8,842 nucleotides of DNA, taken from the NCBI GenBank assembly GCA_903868655.1, contig CAIPWG010000218.1, positions 1-8,842 of the forward strand, in the 5' to 3' direction. The notes beneath the pieces were generated by a model that was not told the origin of the DNA, searched no databases, and saw only the letters and a list, made by a program, of their open reading frames with translations. Both the position numbers and the translations under genes were made by a program. Shown piece by piece: positions 1-5,875 of this stretch (the stretch's first letter is position 1; every line of letters begins with the position of its first letter). The DNA is from an uncultured Sphingomonadales bacterium. GTDB lineage: Bacteria; Pseudomonadota; Alphaproteobacteria; Sphingomonadales; Sphingomonadaceae.

Positions 1-2
1 AC

Positions 3-419
3 ACCGCGCTGCATATCGTGACCGCGCGTCGGGATCTGACGTGGGTTCAATTCATTGTGGGGCGCGGCGCCAACGTCAACGCGCGCAATGCGAAGGGCGA
101 AACGCCGCTGGAAATCGCGGCAGAACTCGGTTTTTCCGAAGGCGTCGACTATCTCATCAGTTCAGGCGCAAAAGTCGATGAAACCAACAATACCGGCAGT
201 ACGCCGCTGATCGATGCGGTCAGCCGCCGCGATCTCGGCGTCGTGCGGTCTTTGCTCAAGGCCGGAGCCAACCCCGACCGACCCGACAACTCGGGGCGTT
301 CGGCGCGCGACTATGCCACGCTGGATGGCAAGAGCAGCCCGATCCTCGGCGAGATCGAAAGTGCTGCCAAAGACCATGGCAGCAGCGCCGCCCACAAGAC
401 CTATGGACCGACGTTCTGA
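3..419 (+). CDS. Ankyrin-repeat protein, C-terminal part (5' end outside window)
   Basis: The reading frame is already open at the window edge (first full codon at 3) and ends at TGA 417-419, so about 138 C-terminal residues are visible. They hold three recognisable ankyrin repeats of about 33 residues, seen from the repeated pattern G-x-TPL followed by a helix pair and an L-x-x-GA-x-V/P-D/N turn (for example GETPLEIAA, GSTPLIDAV, RGANVNARN and KAGANPDRPDNSG). A degenerate fourth repeat begins GRSARDYA. The tail (SSAAHKTYGPTF) is short and non-repetitive. Ankyrin repeats are protein-binding scaffolds; no enzyme motif is present, and the partner cannot be told from sequence. A GTG at 18 could be read as a start, but it falls inside the first repeat, so the true start lies upstream. 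The COQ9-like gene begins only 19 bases downstream, which suggests one transcript. Whether the protein is exported cannot be judged without its N-terminus. Confidence 0.9.
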   Translation, partial: TALHIVTARRDLTWVQFIVGRGANVNARNAKGETPLEIAAELGFSEGVDYLISSGAKVDETNNTGSTPLIDAVSRRDLGVVRSLLKAGANPDRPDNSGRSARDYATLDGKSSPILGEIESAAKDHGSSAAHKTYGPTF

Positions 420-438
420 GTTGAGGGATAGCAGGTGC

Positions 439-1098
439 ATGGAAACGACCGAGCACACTGGTGATGACAGCTTTCGTCTGGAGCTTGCCCCGCTGATTGC
501 GGATGCCGCAGCCTTCGATGGATGGACCAATCTGGCTGTGGATGCGGCAGCCGATTGCGCCGGAGTGGATCGCGCTGCGGCCCGGTTTGCGTTTGGCGGC
601 AAAGCGATGGCGATGATCGAGGCGTGGACCCGCGCGATCGATGCCGACATGGTTGCAGCACTGCCCGCCGAACGCGTGACCAGCTTGCCGATCCGCGAAC
701 GCATTCGCACGCTGATCGAATACCGCATCGATGCGATGGCCGGGCGCGAAGAAGCGTTGCGGCTCGCGCTGGTTGTCATGGCGCGCCCTGGCAATGTGGC
801 TGCCACCACCCGGTTGGCGTGGAAAAGCGCAGATGTCATGTGGCGGCTGGCAGGCGATACTGCCACGGATTACAACCATTACACCAAGCGTGCGACGCTG
901 GGTGCGATTTATGCCGCGACACTGGCCGTTCTCGCCGATGATCGCAGCGAGGACCATGCTGATACGCGCGCGTTTCTGGCGCGGCGGATCGATGGTGTGA
1001 TGCGGTTCGAAAAGTTGAAGGCACAAGTGCTTCACCCCAAAGGTGAACGCCCTAGTCTGGTGCGCCTGTTCGGGCGTCTGCGCTACCCTGCGCGCTAG
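439..1098 (+). CDS. COQ9-family ubiquinone biosynthesis protein
   Basis: This encodes 219 residues. The C-terminal half carries the COQ9 family signature: from about residue 140, DTATDYNHYTKR, then LGAIYAATLAVLADD, then DTRAFLARRIDGV, matching the family pattern of a D-x-x-x-D/W-Y-x-KR segment followed by an IYxAT helix and a TxxFLxRRI helix. The N-terminal third is helical and resembles the TetR-type fold known for COQ9. In eukaryotes COQ9 is a lipid-binding protein that presents ubiquinone precursors to COQ7 and other ring-modifying enzymes at the membrane; alphaproteobacterial homologues are presumed to do the same, but this is inferred here. The ATG at 439 follows GAGG at 424-427 and is preferred over an open extension upstream that only overlaps the ankyrin gene. 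It follows that gene by 19 bases and is separated from feoA by 96 bases. The family is confident; the exact role is less so. Confidence 0.85.
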   Translation: METTEHTGDDSFRLELAPLIADAAAFDGWTNLAVDAAADCAGVDRAAARFAFGGKAMAMIEAWTRAIDADMVAALPAERVTSLPIRERIRTLIEYRIDAMAGREEALRLALVVMARPGNVAATTRLAWKSADVMWRLAGDTATDYNHYTKRATLGAIYAATLAVLADDRSEDHADTRAFLARRIDGVMRFEKLKAQVLHPKGERPSLVRLFGRLRYPAR

Positions 1099-1146
1099 AG
1101 ACAAGATGGCGCAGGCTGCTTCCTGAGCCAGTGCTGCCGAACAGTT

Positions 1147-1175
1147 ATTGCGAATGACTTGCAATTGCTATTGCG
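1147..1175 (+). promoter_or_regulatory. Putative Fur operator upstream of feoAB
   Basis: The tetramer TTGC occurs at 1148, 1159, 1165 and 1171, giving overlapping ATTGC-type hexamers. The core TGCGAATGACTTGCA (1149-1163) is an imperfect inverted repeat in which 10 of 15 positions are symmetric. This arrangement resembles the repeated-hexamer Fur operators of alphaproteobacteria, with GCGAATGA next to TTGCAATTGC-like units. It lies 20-48 bases before the GTG chosen for feoA. Location in front of a ferrous-iron importer gene pair makes iron-dependent repression likely, but binding is inferred. I could not place a convincing -35/-10 pair around it. Confidence 0.55.
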
Positions 1176-1194
1176 CTGTGGCAGTGCAATAAAA

Positions 1195-1461
1195 GTGACA
1201 CTTGACCAACTTCCCCTTGGCACGCCGGCCCGGATCCTTGCGGTCGATTGGTCGCTGCTTGTCCCCGAAGAGGCGCACCGTCTGCGAGCGCTGGGATTGG
1301 AAGAGGGCGCGGATGTGCGTCTTGCCTATCGCGGGATATTCATGACCCGCGATCCTTTGGCAGTGGAAGTCGGGCGGATGACTGTCGCGCTGCGCCGAGT
1401 TCATGCGCGTGCCATGCAAGTCGAAGCACTTTACAGCGAAGCACACGGGGTGCCTGCATGA
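1195..1461 (+). CDS. feoA: Ferrous iron transport protein FeoA
   Basis: The product is a small cytoplasmic SH3-like protein of 88 residues, the usual FeoA size, that assists the FeoB channel. The sequence shows the family layout: LDQLPLGTPARI at the start, HRLRALGLEEGADVRL in the middle (the conserved R-L-x-x-LG-x-x-x-G-x-x-V segment), then a short strand with DPLAVEVGRMTVALRR (the conserved P-x-x-V-x-V/R-G-x-x-x-A/I-x-LR segment). I chose the GTG at 1195 because homology begins right after it. An in-frame TTG at 1159 would put 12 unconserved residues in front and would lie within the putative Fur operator. No clear Shine-Dalgarno sequence precedes the GTG. Its TGA (1459-1461) overlaps the feoB ATG (1458-1460), so the two are probably translationally coupled. 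Expression is likely repressed by iron through the upstream Fur-like site. Confidence 0.92.
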   Translation: MTLDQLPLGTPARILAVDWSLLVPEEAHRLRALGLEEGADVRLAYRGIFMTRDPLAVEVGRMTVALRRVHARAMQVEALYSEAHGVPA

Positions 1462-3314
1462 GCCGGTTGCCGGGTGTCGTAGCGTTGGTCGGCAATCCCA
1501 ACGCGGGCAAAAGCGCACTGTTCAATGCGCTGACTGGCGCGCGGCAGAAAATTGCGAATTACCCCGGCGTTACGGTTGAACGCAAAGCGGGGCGTATGCT
1601 GCTGCCCAATGGCGAACCACTCGAACTGGTCGACCTGCCGGGCACATATGGGCTGGATACCAGCAGTCCGGATGAAGAAGTAACACGCCGTGTGATCATG
1701 GGCGAACAGCCGGGGCAGGCGCGGCCCGACGTGCTGGTCTGCGTGCTTGATGCCTCCAATCTCGAACAGCACTTGGTGCTGCTGCAGGAGGTGCTCGAAT
1801 TGGGGCGCCCGACGGTGGTTGCGCTCAATATGGTCGATCTGGCCGAACGCGATGGTCTGGTGCTCGATCCCGAGGCACTGGCCGCTGAATTGGGCGTGCC
1901 GGTGATACCGACCGTGGCCGTTCGACGGCGCGGGTTGGGCGAACTGGCGGCAGCAGTGGCAGTGGTGCGCGATGCAGCGTCCGATGCGCCCGCACATCCA
2001 CGCCCGCGGCTTACCGGGCCGGAGCGACGGATGATGGCGCGCACCATGGCGCGCGGTGCAACGCTCTCGGAATCCGGGGTGCATCGCTTGCACGCGCGGC
2101 TCGATCGCGTGTTGCTGCATCCCTGGTTTGGTCCTGTGGTGCTGTTTGCATTGCTGTTCGTGGTGTTTCAGGCGGTGTTCAGCTGGGCCAAGCCGGTGCA
2201 GGATGCGCTCGATGCGTTATTTTCGGATGGGGCAGGCTGGGTGCGGGCTTCGCTTGCGCCCTCGCTGCTGCGCGATCTTCTGACCGAAGGCGTCATTGCC
2301 GGGGTTGGGTCTGTGGTGGTGTTCCTGCCGCAGATTCTGGTGCTGTTTTTTTTCATCCTGATGATGGAAGCCACCGGCTACATGCCGCGTGCGGCGTTTC
2401 TGATGGATCGCATGATGGCCGGTGTCGGGCTGTCCGGACGCAGTTTCATACCGCTGCTGTCCAGCTTCGCCTGCGCGGTGCCGGGGATCATGGCGACCCG
2501 ATCGATCACCGACCCGCGTGATCGGCTGACCACAATCCTGATCGCGCCGATGATGACGTGTTCGGCGCGATTGCCAGTCTATGCCGTGATCATTGCAGCA
2601 TTTATCCCTGCGCGCGAAGTGTTGCCGGGGGTCGGGTTGCAGGGGTTGGTCCTGTTTGCGCTTTATGGCCTTGGCATTGTTGGCGCAATGGGTGCCGCCT
2701 TGGTGCTGCGCCGTTCAATCACGCGCGGTGCGGCCTCGGGCTTCATCATGGAATTGCCCAAATATCAGTTGCCCACGATCAAGGATCTGGCGCTCGGGCT
2801 TTATCAGCGCGCATGGATCTTTTTGCGCCGCGCGGGAACGATGATCTTTGCCGTGGCGATTGTGCTGTGGCTGCTGCTCAATTTTCCGCGCGCTGCACCG
2901 GGGCAGGATCAGGTCAATGCCTCGGTCGCCGGGCATATCGCCAACGGTCTGGCCGTGGTGGTTGAACCGATCGGGTTCAACCGCGATATCGCGTTGACGC
3001 TGATCCCGACAATGGCCGCGCGCGAAGTCGCGGTCAGCGCGCTTGCCACGACATATGCGGTAGGCGCCACCGACGAGCAGGCGCGTGCCAAAGGACTTTC
3101 AGCGCAATTGAAATCACATTGGAGCCTGGCAACAGCCTTGGCGTTTTTGGCTTGGTTCGTGTTTGCGCCACAATGCATGTCGACGATTGCGGTTACCCGT
3201 CGCGAAACAAATGGGTGGAAATGGCCCATTTTCATGCTGAGTTATCTGTTCGGCCTGGCCTATGTCTTCGCCGGCATGGTCTACTGGATCGCAGTTGCGG
3301 CCGGATTGGGCTAG
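1458..3314 (+). CDS. feoB: Ferrous iron transporter FeoB (GTPase-coupled Fe2+ permease)
   Basis: The 618-residue product is an inner-membrane Fe(II) importer. The N-terminal G domain has G1 GNPNAGKS (residues 12-19), the switch I threonine T39 in YPGVTVE, G3 DLPG (59-62) followed by TYGL, and G4 NMVD (124-127). The guanine-dissociation-inhibitor spacer follows to about residue 215. About eight hydrophobic segments run from residue 221 to the C-terminus. Both Gate motifs are present: SFACAVPGIMATR with C339, and MTCSARLPVYA with C368, these cysteines being proposed iron-path residues in the family. At 618 residues it is shorter than the 773-residue E. coli protein, as is common for alphaproteobacterial FeoB, and it appears complete rather than truncated. 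No feoC follows; the next gene, 86 bases on, is ssb. An 8-T run (2346-2353) sits in the reading frame within a membrane segment. Confidence 0.97.
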   Translation: MSRLPGVVALVGNPNAGKSALFNALTGARQKIANYPGVTVERKAGRMLLPNGEPLELVDLPGTYGLDTSSPDEEVTRRVIMGEQPGQARPDVLVCVLDASNLEQHLVLLQEVLELGRPTVVALNMVDLAERDGLVLDPEALAAELGVPVIPTVAVRRRGLGELAAAVAVVRDAASDAPAHPRPRLTGPERRMMARTMARGATLSESGVHRLHARLDRVLLHPWFGPVVLFALLFVVFQAVFSWAKPVQDALDALFSDGAGWVRASLAPSLLRDLLTEGVIAGVGSVVVFLPQILVLFFFILMMEATGYMPRAAFLMDRMMAGVGLSGRSFIPLLSSFACAVPGIMATRSITDPRDRLTTILIAPMMTCSARLPVYAVIIAAFIPAREVLPGVGLQGLVLFALYGLGIVGAMGAALVLRRSITRGAASGFIMELPKYQLPTIKDLALGLYQRAWIFLRRAGTMIFAVAIVLWLLLNFPRAAPGQDQVNASVAGHIANGLAVVVEPIGFNRDIALTLIPTMAAREVAVSALATTYAVGATDEQARAKGLSAQLKSHWSLATALAFLAWFVFAPQCMSTIAVTRRETNGWKWPIFMLSYLFGLAYVFAGMVYWIAVAAGLG

Positions 3315-3377
3315 AAATCGGGGAAAAGCCTGCGTGAGGGATGTGCGCAGCCGCGCCTGATCGGCTAGCCACGGTGC

Positions 3378-3392
3378 GAACGAAATAGGGAC
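3378..3392 (+). promoter_or_regulatory. Possible LexA (SOS) box before ssb
   Basis: GAAC, seven bases, then GGAC matches the alphaproteobacterial LexA operator (GTTC-N7-GTTC, read on the other strand as GAAC-N7-GAAC) at 7 of 8 fixed positions. It ends 8 bases before the ssb ATG and overlaps the AGGGA ribosome-binding site (3387-3391). One-mismatch matches arise by chance fairly often, so this is a candidate only; it is reported because ssb belongs to the SOS regulon in some bacteria. Confidence 0.25.
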
Positions 3393-3400
3393 ACGATTCG

Positions 3401-3949
3401 ATGGCAGGCAGCGTCAACAAGGTCATTCTGGTCGGCAATCTTGGCGCAGACCCCGAAACCCGTGCGTTCCAGAACGGCGGCAAAGTGTGCAATTTGCGCA
3501 TCGCCACTTCGGAATCGTGGAAAGACCGCAACACCGGCGACCGTCAGGAACGCACCGAATGGCACACCGTCGCGATCTTTTCCGAAGGTCTGGTGGGCGT
3601 GGCTGAGCGTTTTCTGCGCAAAGGATCGAAAATCTATATCGAAGGCCAACTGCGCACGCGCAAATGGCAGGACCAGAACGGACAGGACCGTTACACCACC
3701 GAAGTCGTGTTGCAGGGCCCCGGTGCGGTGCTGACGATGCTTGATGGCGCGCAAGGCGGCGGCGGCGGCGGCGGCGGTGACCGTGGGGGGGCCTCGGGTG
3801 GCGGGTATGGCGGTGGCGGCGGTGGTCAACGCTCGGGCGGTGGCTTCGGCGGCGGCGCTTCGGGTGGCGGCTCGTCTGGCGGCTTTGGCGGCGGCGCCCC
3901 GGCGGGTGGCGGCTTCGGTGACGATCTCGACGACGACATCCCGTTCTGA
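3401..3949 (+). CDS. ssb: Single-stranded DNA-binding protein SSB
   Basis: SSB coats single-stranded DNA during replication, repair and recombination and recruits partners through its C-terminal tip. The 182 residues show the full bacterial plan. An OB fold spans about residues 1-112, beginning [17 protein letters not shown], with the DNA-stacking aromatics at W40, W54, F60 and W89, close to the E. coli positions. A glycine-rich linker covers about residues 118-172. The acidic tip ends in DDDIPF. The linker is richer in glycine and poorer in glutamine and proline than the E. coli linker, so it is more low-complexity. The ATG at 3401 has AGGGA nine bases upstream. The gene stands alone: feoB ends 86 bases before it and the signalling gene converges from the other side with 34 bases between stop codons. 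A possible SOS box overlaps its ribosome-binding site. Confidence 0.97.
   Translation: MAGSVNKVILVGNLGADPETRAFQNGGKVCNLRIATSESWKDRNTGDRQERTEWHTVAIFSEGLVGVAERFLRKGSKIYIEGQLRTRKWQDQNGQDRYTTEVVLQGPGAVLTMLDGAQGGGGGGGGDRGGASGGGYGGGGGGQRSGGGFGGGASGGGSSGGFGGGAPAGGGFGDDLDDDIPF
3755..3777 (+). repeat. (GGC)7 tandem repeat in the ssb linker
   Basis: Seven perfect GGC units are followed by GGT, encoding a run of eight glycines at the start of the SSB linker. A run of seven G residues follows shortly after (3785-3791). Both are slippage-prone: the trinucleotide unit changes linker length in frame, whereas a change in the G run would shift the frame and remove the C-terminal tip. Confidence 0.9.
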
Positions 3950-3983
3950 CCAATACGCGGCGCTACGTGCGGGTCAGTAATTG

Positions 3984-5711
3984 TCAAGCCGTTTGGGCAA
4001 ATGTGATCGTACAGCGAACGCCGCGGCCCGGTTCGGAATCCACCGCAATATCTGCCTTGGCATTCTGACGAAGTGACTGAACGATCAATGCGCCAAGTTT
4101 ACCGCGCTTTGGCCAGGTGACATCGCGCGGCAGCCCGACCCCATCGTCTGCGACAATAACCCGACGGCCGCGTGCATCAGACAAGCTGTGGATAAGGATC
4201 GTGCCGGATTCGCGGCCGATAAAAGCGTGCTTGAGCGCGTTGGTCATCAATTCATTGACCACCATTCCGGTCGGCAGCGCGACATTGATTGAAACGGGAT
4301 AGGAATCGACCTTCAATTCAAGTCGAATGCCGTCGATGGCGGAGGCGTGCATGACTGAAGACGCCACATCGCTCAAATAGACGCCCAGGTCGACTTCGTC
4401 GCGCTGGCCGGATTCCGATAGCAGCTTGTAGACCAGCTGGATTGAATTGATGCGGCCGGCCAGCCTGTCAAACATACCGGTTTCGTCTTGCGTACGCGCC
4501 TTGCGTGCTTCGACGCGCATGAGCGCCGTGATCATTTGCAAATTGTTTTTCACGCGGTGCTGCATTTCCAGCAGCCGCATGTCTTTTTCTCGCATCTGGA
4601 TTTCAAATTCCTGCACCAGATTTGCATCGCGGGGCGCAACGTCGACCAGCGCAGCAAGCCGGAATTCTGGGCTGCCGTCATCATGGGAAATCACACTGGA
4701 AAACAGGTCTACCAGCGATGAACTGCCATCAGGCCGGTCAATTTGAAAGGTTCCGATCACTTCGGGCGTTGCCGTAATCGCATCGCCTATTGCGACTGTT
4801 ACATCTTTGCCGACTGTCGCGCCGCGCAGGCTGCTCCATGGCCGACCTTCGATCTCGGCGCGAATGTTGCCTGATAGAGCTTCGAACGCCGGATTGGCAT
4901 AAATCACGCGCTCTTCCCTGGCCAGCGTTGAGACAATGACGGCGAGGGGAATTTGTTCGAAAAATCGCTCGAAACGATCGCGATCCGATTCGCCCGCGAT
5001 GTCCGCGCTATCAACCTGATGCTCGAGCATGGTGGAAATGGCTGAGGCAGAAGCAGGTTGCACTGGCAAACTGGCGGCAAACATCATGCGCGTGAGGGCT
5101 GGCAGCGATTTCACGCCTGCCTTCTCCATGATAACGGCGCGATGATTCTCGACTGTGCGTTGACTAAGGTTAAGGTCCGCAGCGATGTTCTTGTTGGGGT
5201 GACCATCCATGATCAGATCTAGTATCTGTTTTTGCCGCTTGGTCAGCTGGCCAAGAAATTTCACTGCATTGGCCCTCAGGTCGTCAAGTAACGAATTGTC
5301 CTGACTAATTGCAAGCGCTCTGCCGATGGCCTCCAGGATATCCTTTTCGCTGGCTGGCTTTTCAACGAAGTCGCAGGCACCCGCTTTCATGGCCTCGACT
5401 GCAGTGGTCACGCTGCCTGAAGCAGTGATCATGATCACCGGCACCGGGTTCCCCGCAGCTCGCAAGCGTTGGAGCGCCTCTACGCCGGAAATCCCAGGCA
5501 AACTTGCATCCAGCAGCACGCATAAGGCTGTGTCGCTGCAATTGGCCTCGATCAAATCTTCACCGCTGCCAAAGGAAATTGCCTTGTATCCAGCATCCTC
5601 AAGTATAATGGTGAAACCAGACGAAATAATCGCATCGTCATCGACAACAATAATATATTTCTCTTGTTGTTTTTGAAAATCTACCGAAGAATTTTGTGAT
5701 TTTTGGAGCAT
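3984..5711 (-). CDS. FixJ-like response regulator fused to a PAS/HisKA_2 sensor histidine kinase
   Basis: One uninterrupted 575-residue chain carries two signalling proteins. Residues about 18-135 form a receiver domain with acidic pocket D24-D26, phosphoacceptor D68, T96 and K118; the D-T and T-K spacings (28 and 22) equal those of FixJ (D54, T82, K104). Residues about 154-210 form a LuxR-type helix-turn-helix closely like FixJ (GHPNKNIAADLNLSQRTVENH). After a linker, residues about 245-360 form a PAS domain (IYANPAFEALSG) with a LOV-like layout, but GRPW (289-292) stands where LOV domains have GRNC. A short helix leads to the HisKA_2 box with H385 in MQHRVKNNLQ. The ATPase follows: N box VVNELMTNALKHAF (484-497), G1 DDGVGLP (522-528), and GRGVRCTI. 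All catalytic residues seem intact. The ATG at 5711 is the only methionine before the receiver. No signal peptide or membrane segment is seen, so it is cytoplasmic. Coding GC is lower than in the neighbours. The signal and target genes are unknown. Confidence 0.92.
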   Translation of the reverse strand: MLQKSQNSSVDFQKQQEKYIIVVDDDAIISSGFTIILEDAGYKAISFGSGEDLIEANCSDTALCVLLDASLPGISGVEALQRLRAAGNPVPVIMITASGSVTTAVEAMKAGACDFVEKPASEKDILEAIGRALAISQDNSLLDDLRANAVKFLGQLTKRQKQILDLIMDGHPNKNIAADLNLSQRTVENHRAVIMEKAGVKSLPALTRMMFAASLPVQPASASAISTMLEHQVDSADIAGESDRDRFERFFEQIPLAVIVSTLAREERVIYANPAFEALSGNIRAEIEGRPWSSLRGATVGKDVTVAIGDAITATPEVIGTFQIDRPDGSSSLVDLFSSVISHDDGSPEFRLAALVDVAPRDANLVQEFEIQMREKDMRLLEMQHRVKNNLQMITALMRVEARKARTQDETGMFDRLAGRINSIQLVYKLLSESGQRDEVDLGVYLSDVASSVMHASAIDGIRLELKVDSYPVSINVALPTGMVVNELMTNALKHAFIGRESGTILIHSLSDARGRRVIVADDGVGLPRDVTWPKRGKLGALIVQSLRQNAKADIAVDSEPGRGVRCTITFAQTA

Positions 5712-5875
5712 AAATTTTACTCAAAGCCAAGAATTAACGCAAAAATTTATATTCCTTGCGTTCGCTTGGTATTTTCAGCCCGCGGCTAAAAATTGAAATT
5801 TTCTCCTATATTATTTTGATAATTTAAGCAAACTTATCTCGTTTTTGCGAGACCACTGCTTTCGCTGCATACGGA
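5712..5875. other. AT-rich intergenic region, probable promoter of the fused regulator
   Basis: These 164 bases between the queE stop and the regulator start hold no gene I can support. Hand counting gives about 30% GC over 5701-5760 and 33% over 5761-5820, against about 60% in feoB. The leftward promoter of the regulator must lie here or beyond, unless it reads through from valS-queE. On the minus strand GAGTAA about 8 bases before the ATG is a weak ribosome-binding site. I see TATA-like stretches but no -35/-10 pair that I would assign. An 11-base near-palindrome AGCC-CGC-GGCT flanked by T and A tracts sits at 5777-5787. Confidence 0.5.
5837..5852 (-). terminator. Small hairpin after queE, possible weak terminator
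   Basis: TCTCG and CGAGA form a five-base-pair perfect stem around a six-base loop, 24 bases past the queE stop on the minus strand. There is no uninterrupted T run directly after it in that direction; the following bases are only AT-rich. The position fits the end of the valS-queE transcript, but the stem is short, so the call is tentative. Confidence 0.25.

Noticed and set aside
1109..1128. Hairpin GC-x-CAGG / CCTG-x-GC after the COQ9-like gene as a terminator
   Set aside because: The stem has a mismatch and no T run follows, so it is not a convincing intrinsic terminator.
256..1164. Minus-strand open frame of about 300 codons opposite the ankyrin and COQ9-like genes
   Set aside because: Its translation is rich in Arg, His and Cys with no recognisable domain, while the plus strand has well-supported family motifs.
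3315..3400. Inverted repeat GGCTAGCC (3363-3370) and CTGCG/CGCAG pairing as a feoB terminator
   Set aside because: The repeats are short and not followed by T residues; a Rho-dependent end is equally possible.
4620..4975. Functional LOV blue-light sensor
   Set aside because: The GRNC motif with the adduct-forming cysteine is absent (GRPW instead), so classical LOV photochemistry cannot be claimed.
5736..5755. GGAAT...CGTT on the minus strand as an EcfG general-stress promoter for the HisKA_2 gene
   Set aside because: The elements are only 11 bases apart instead of 16-17, and the first is GGAAT rather than GGAAC.
5777..5787. AGCC-CGC-GGCT near-palindrome as a terminator or operator
   Set aside because: The stem is four base pairs, the T run is on the wrong side for leftward transcription from queE, and a palindrome this short arises easily by chance.
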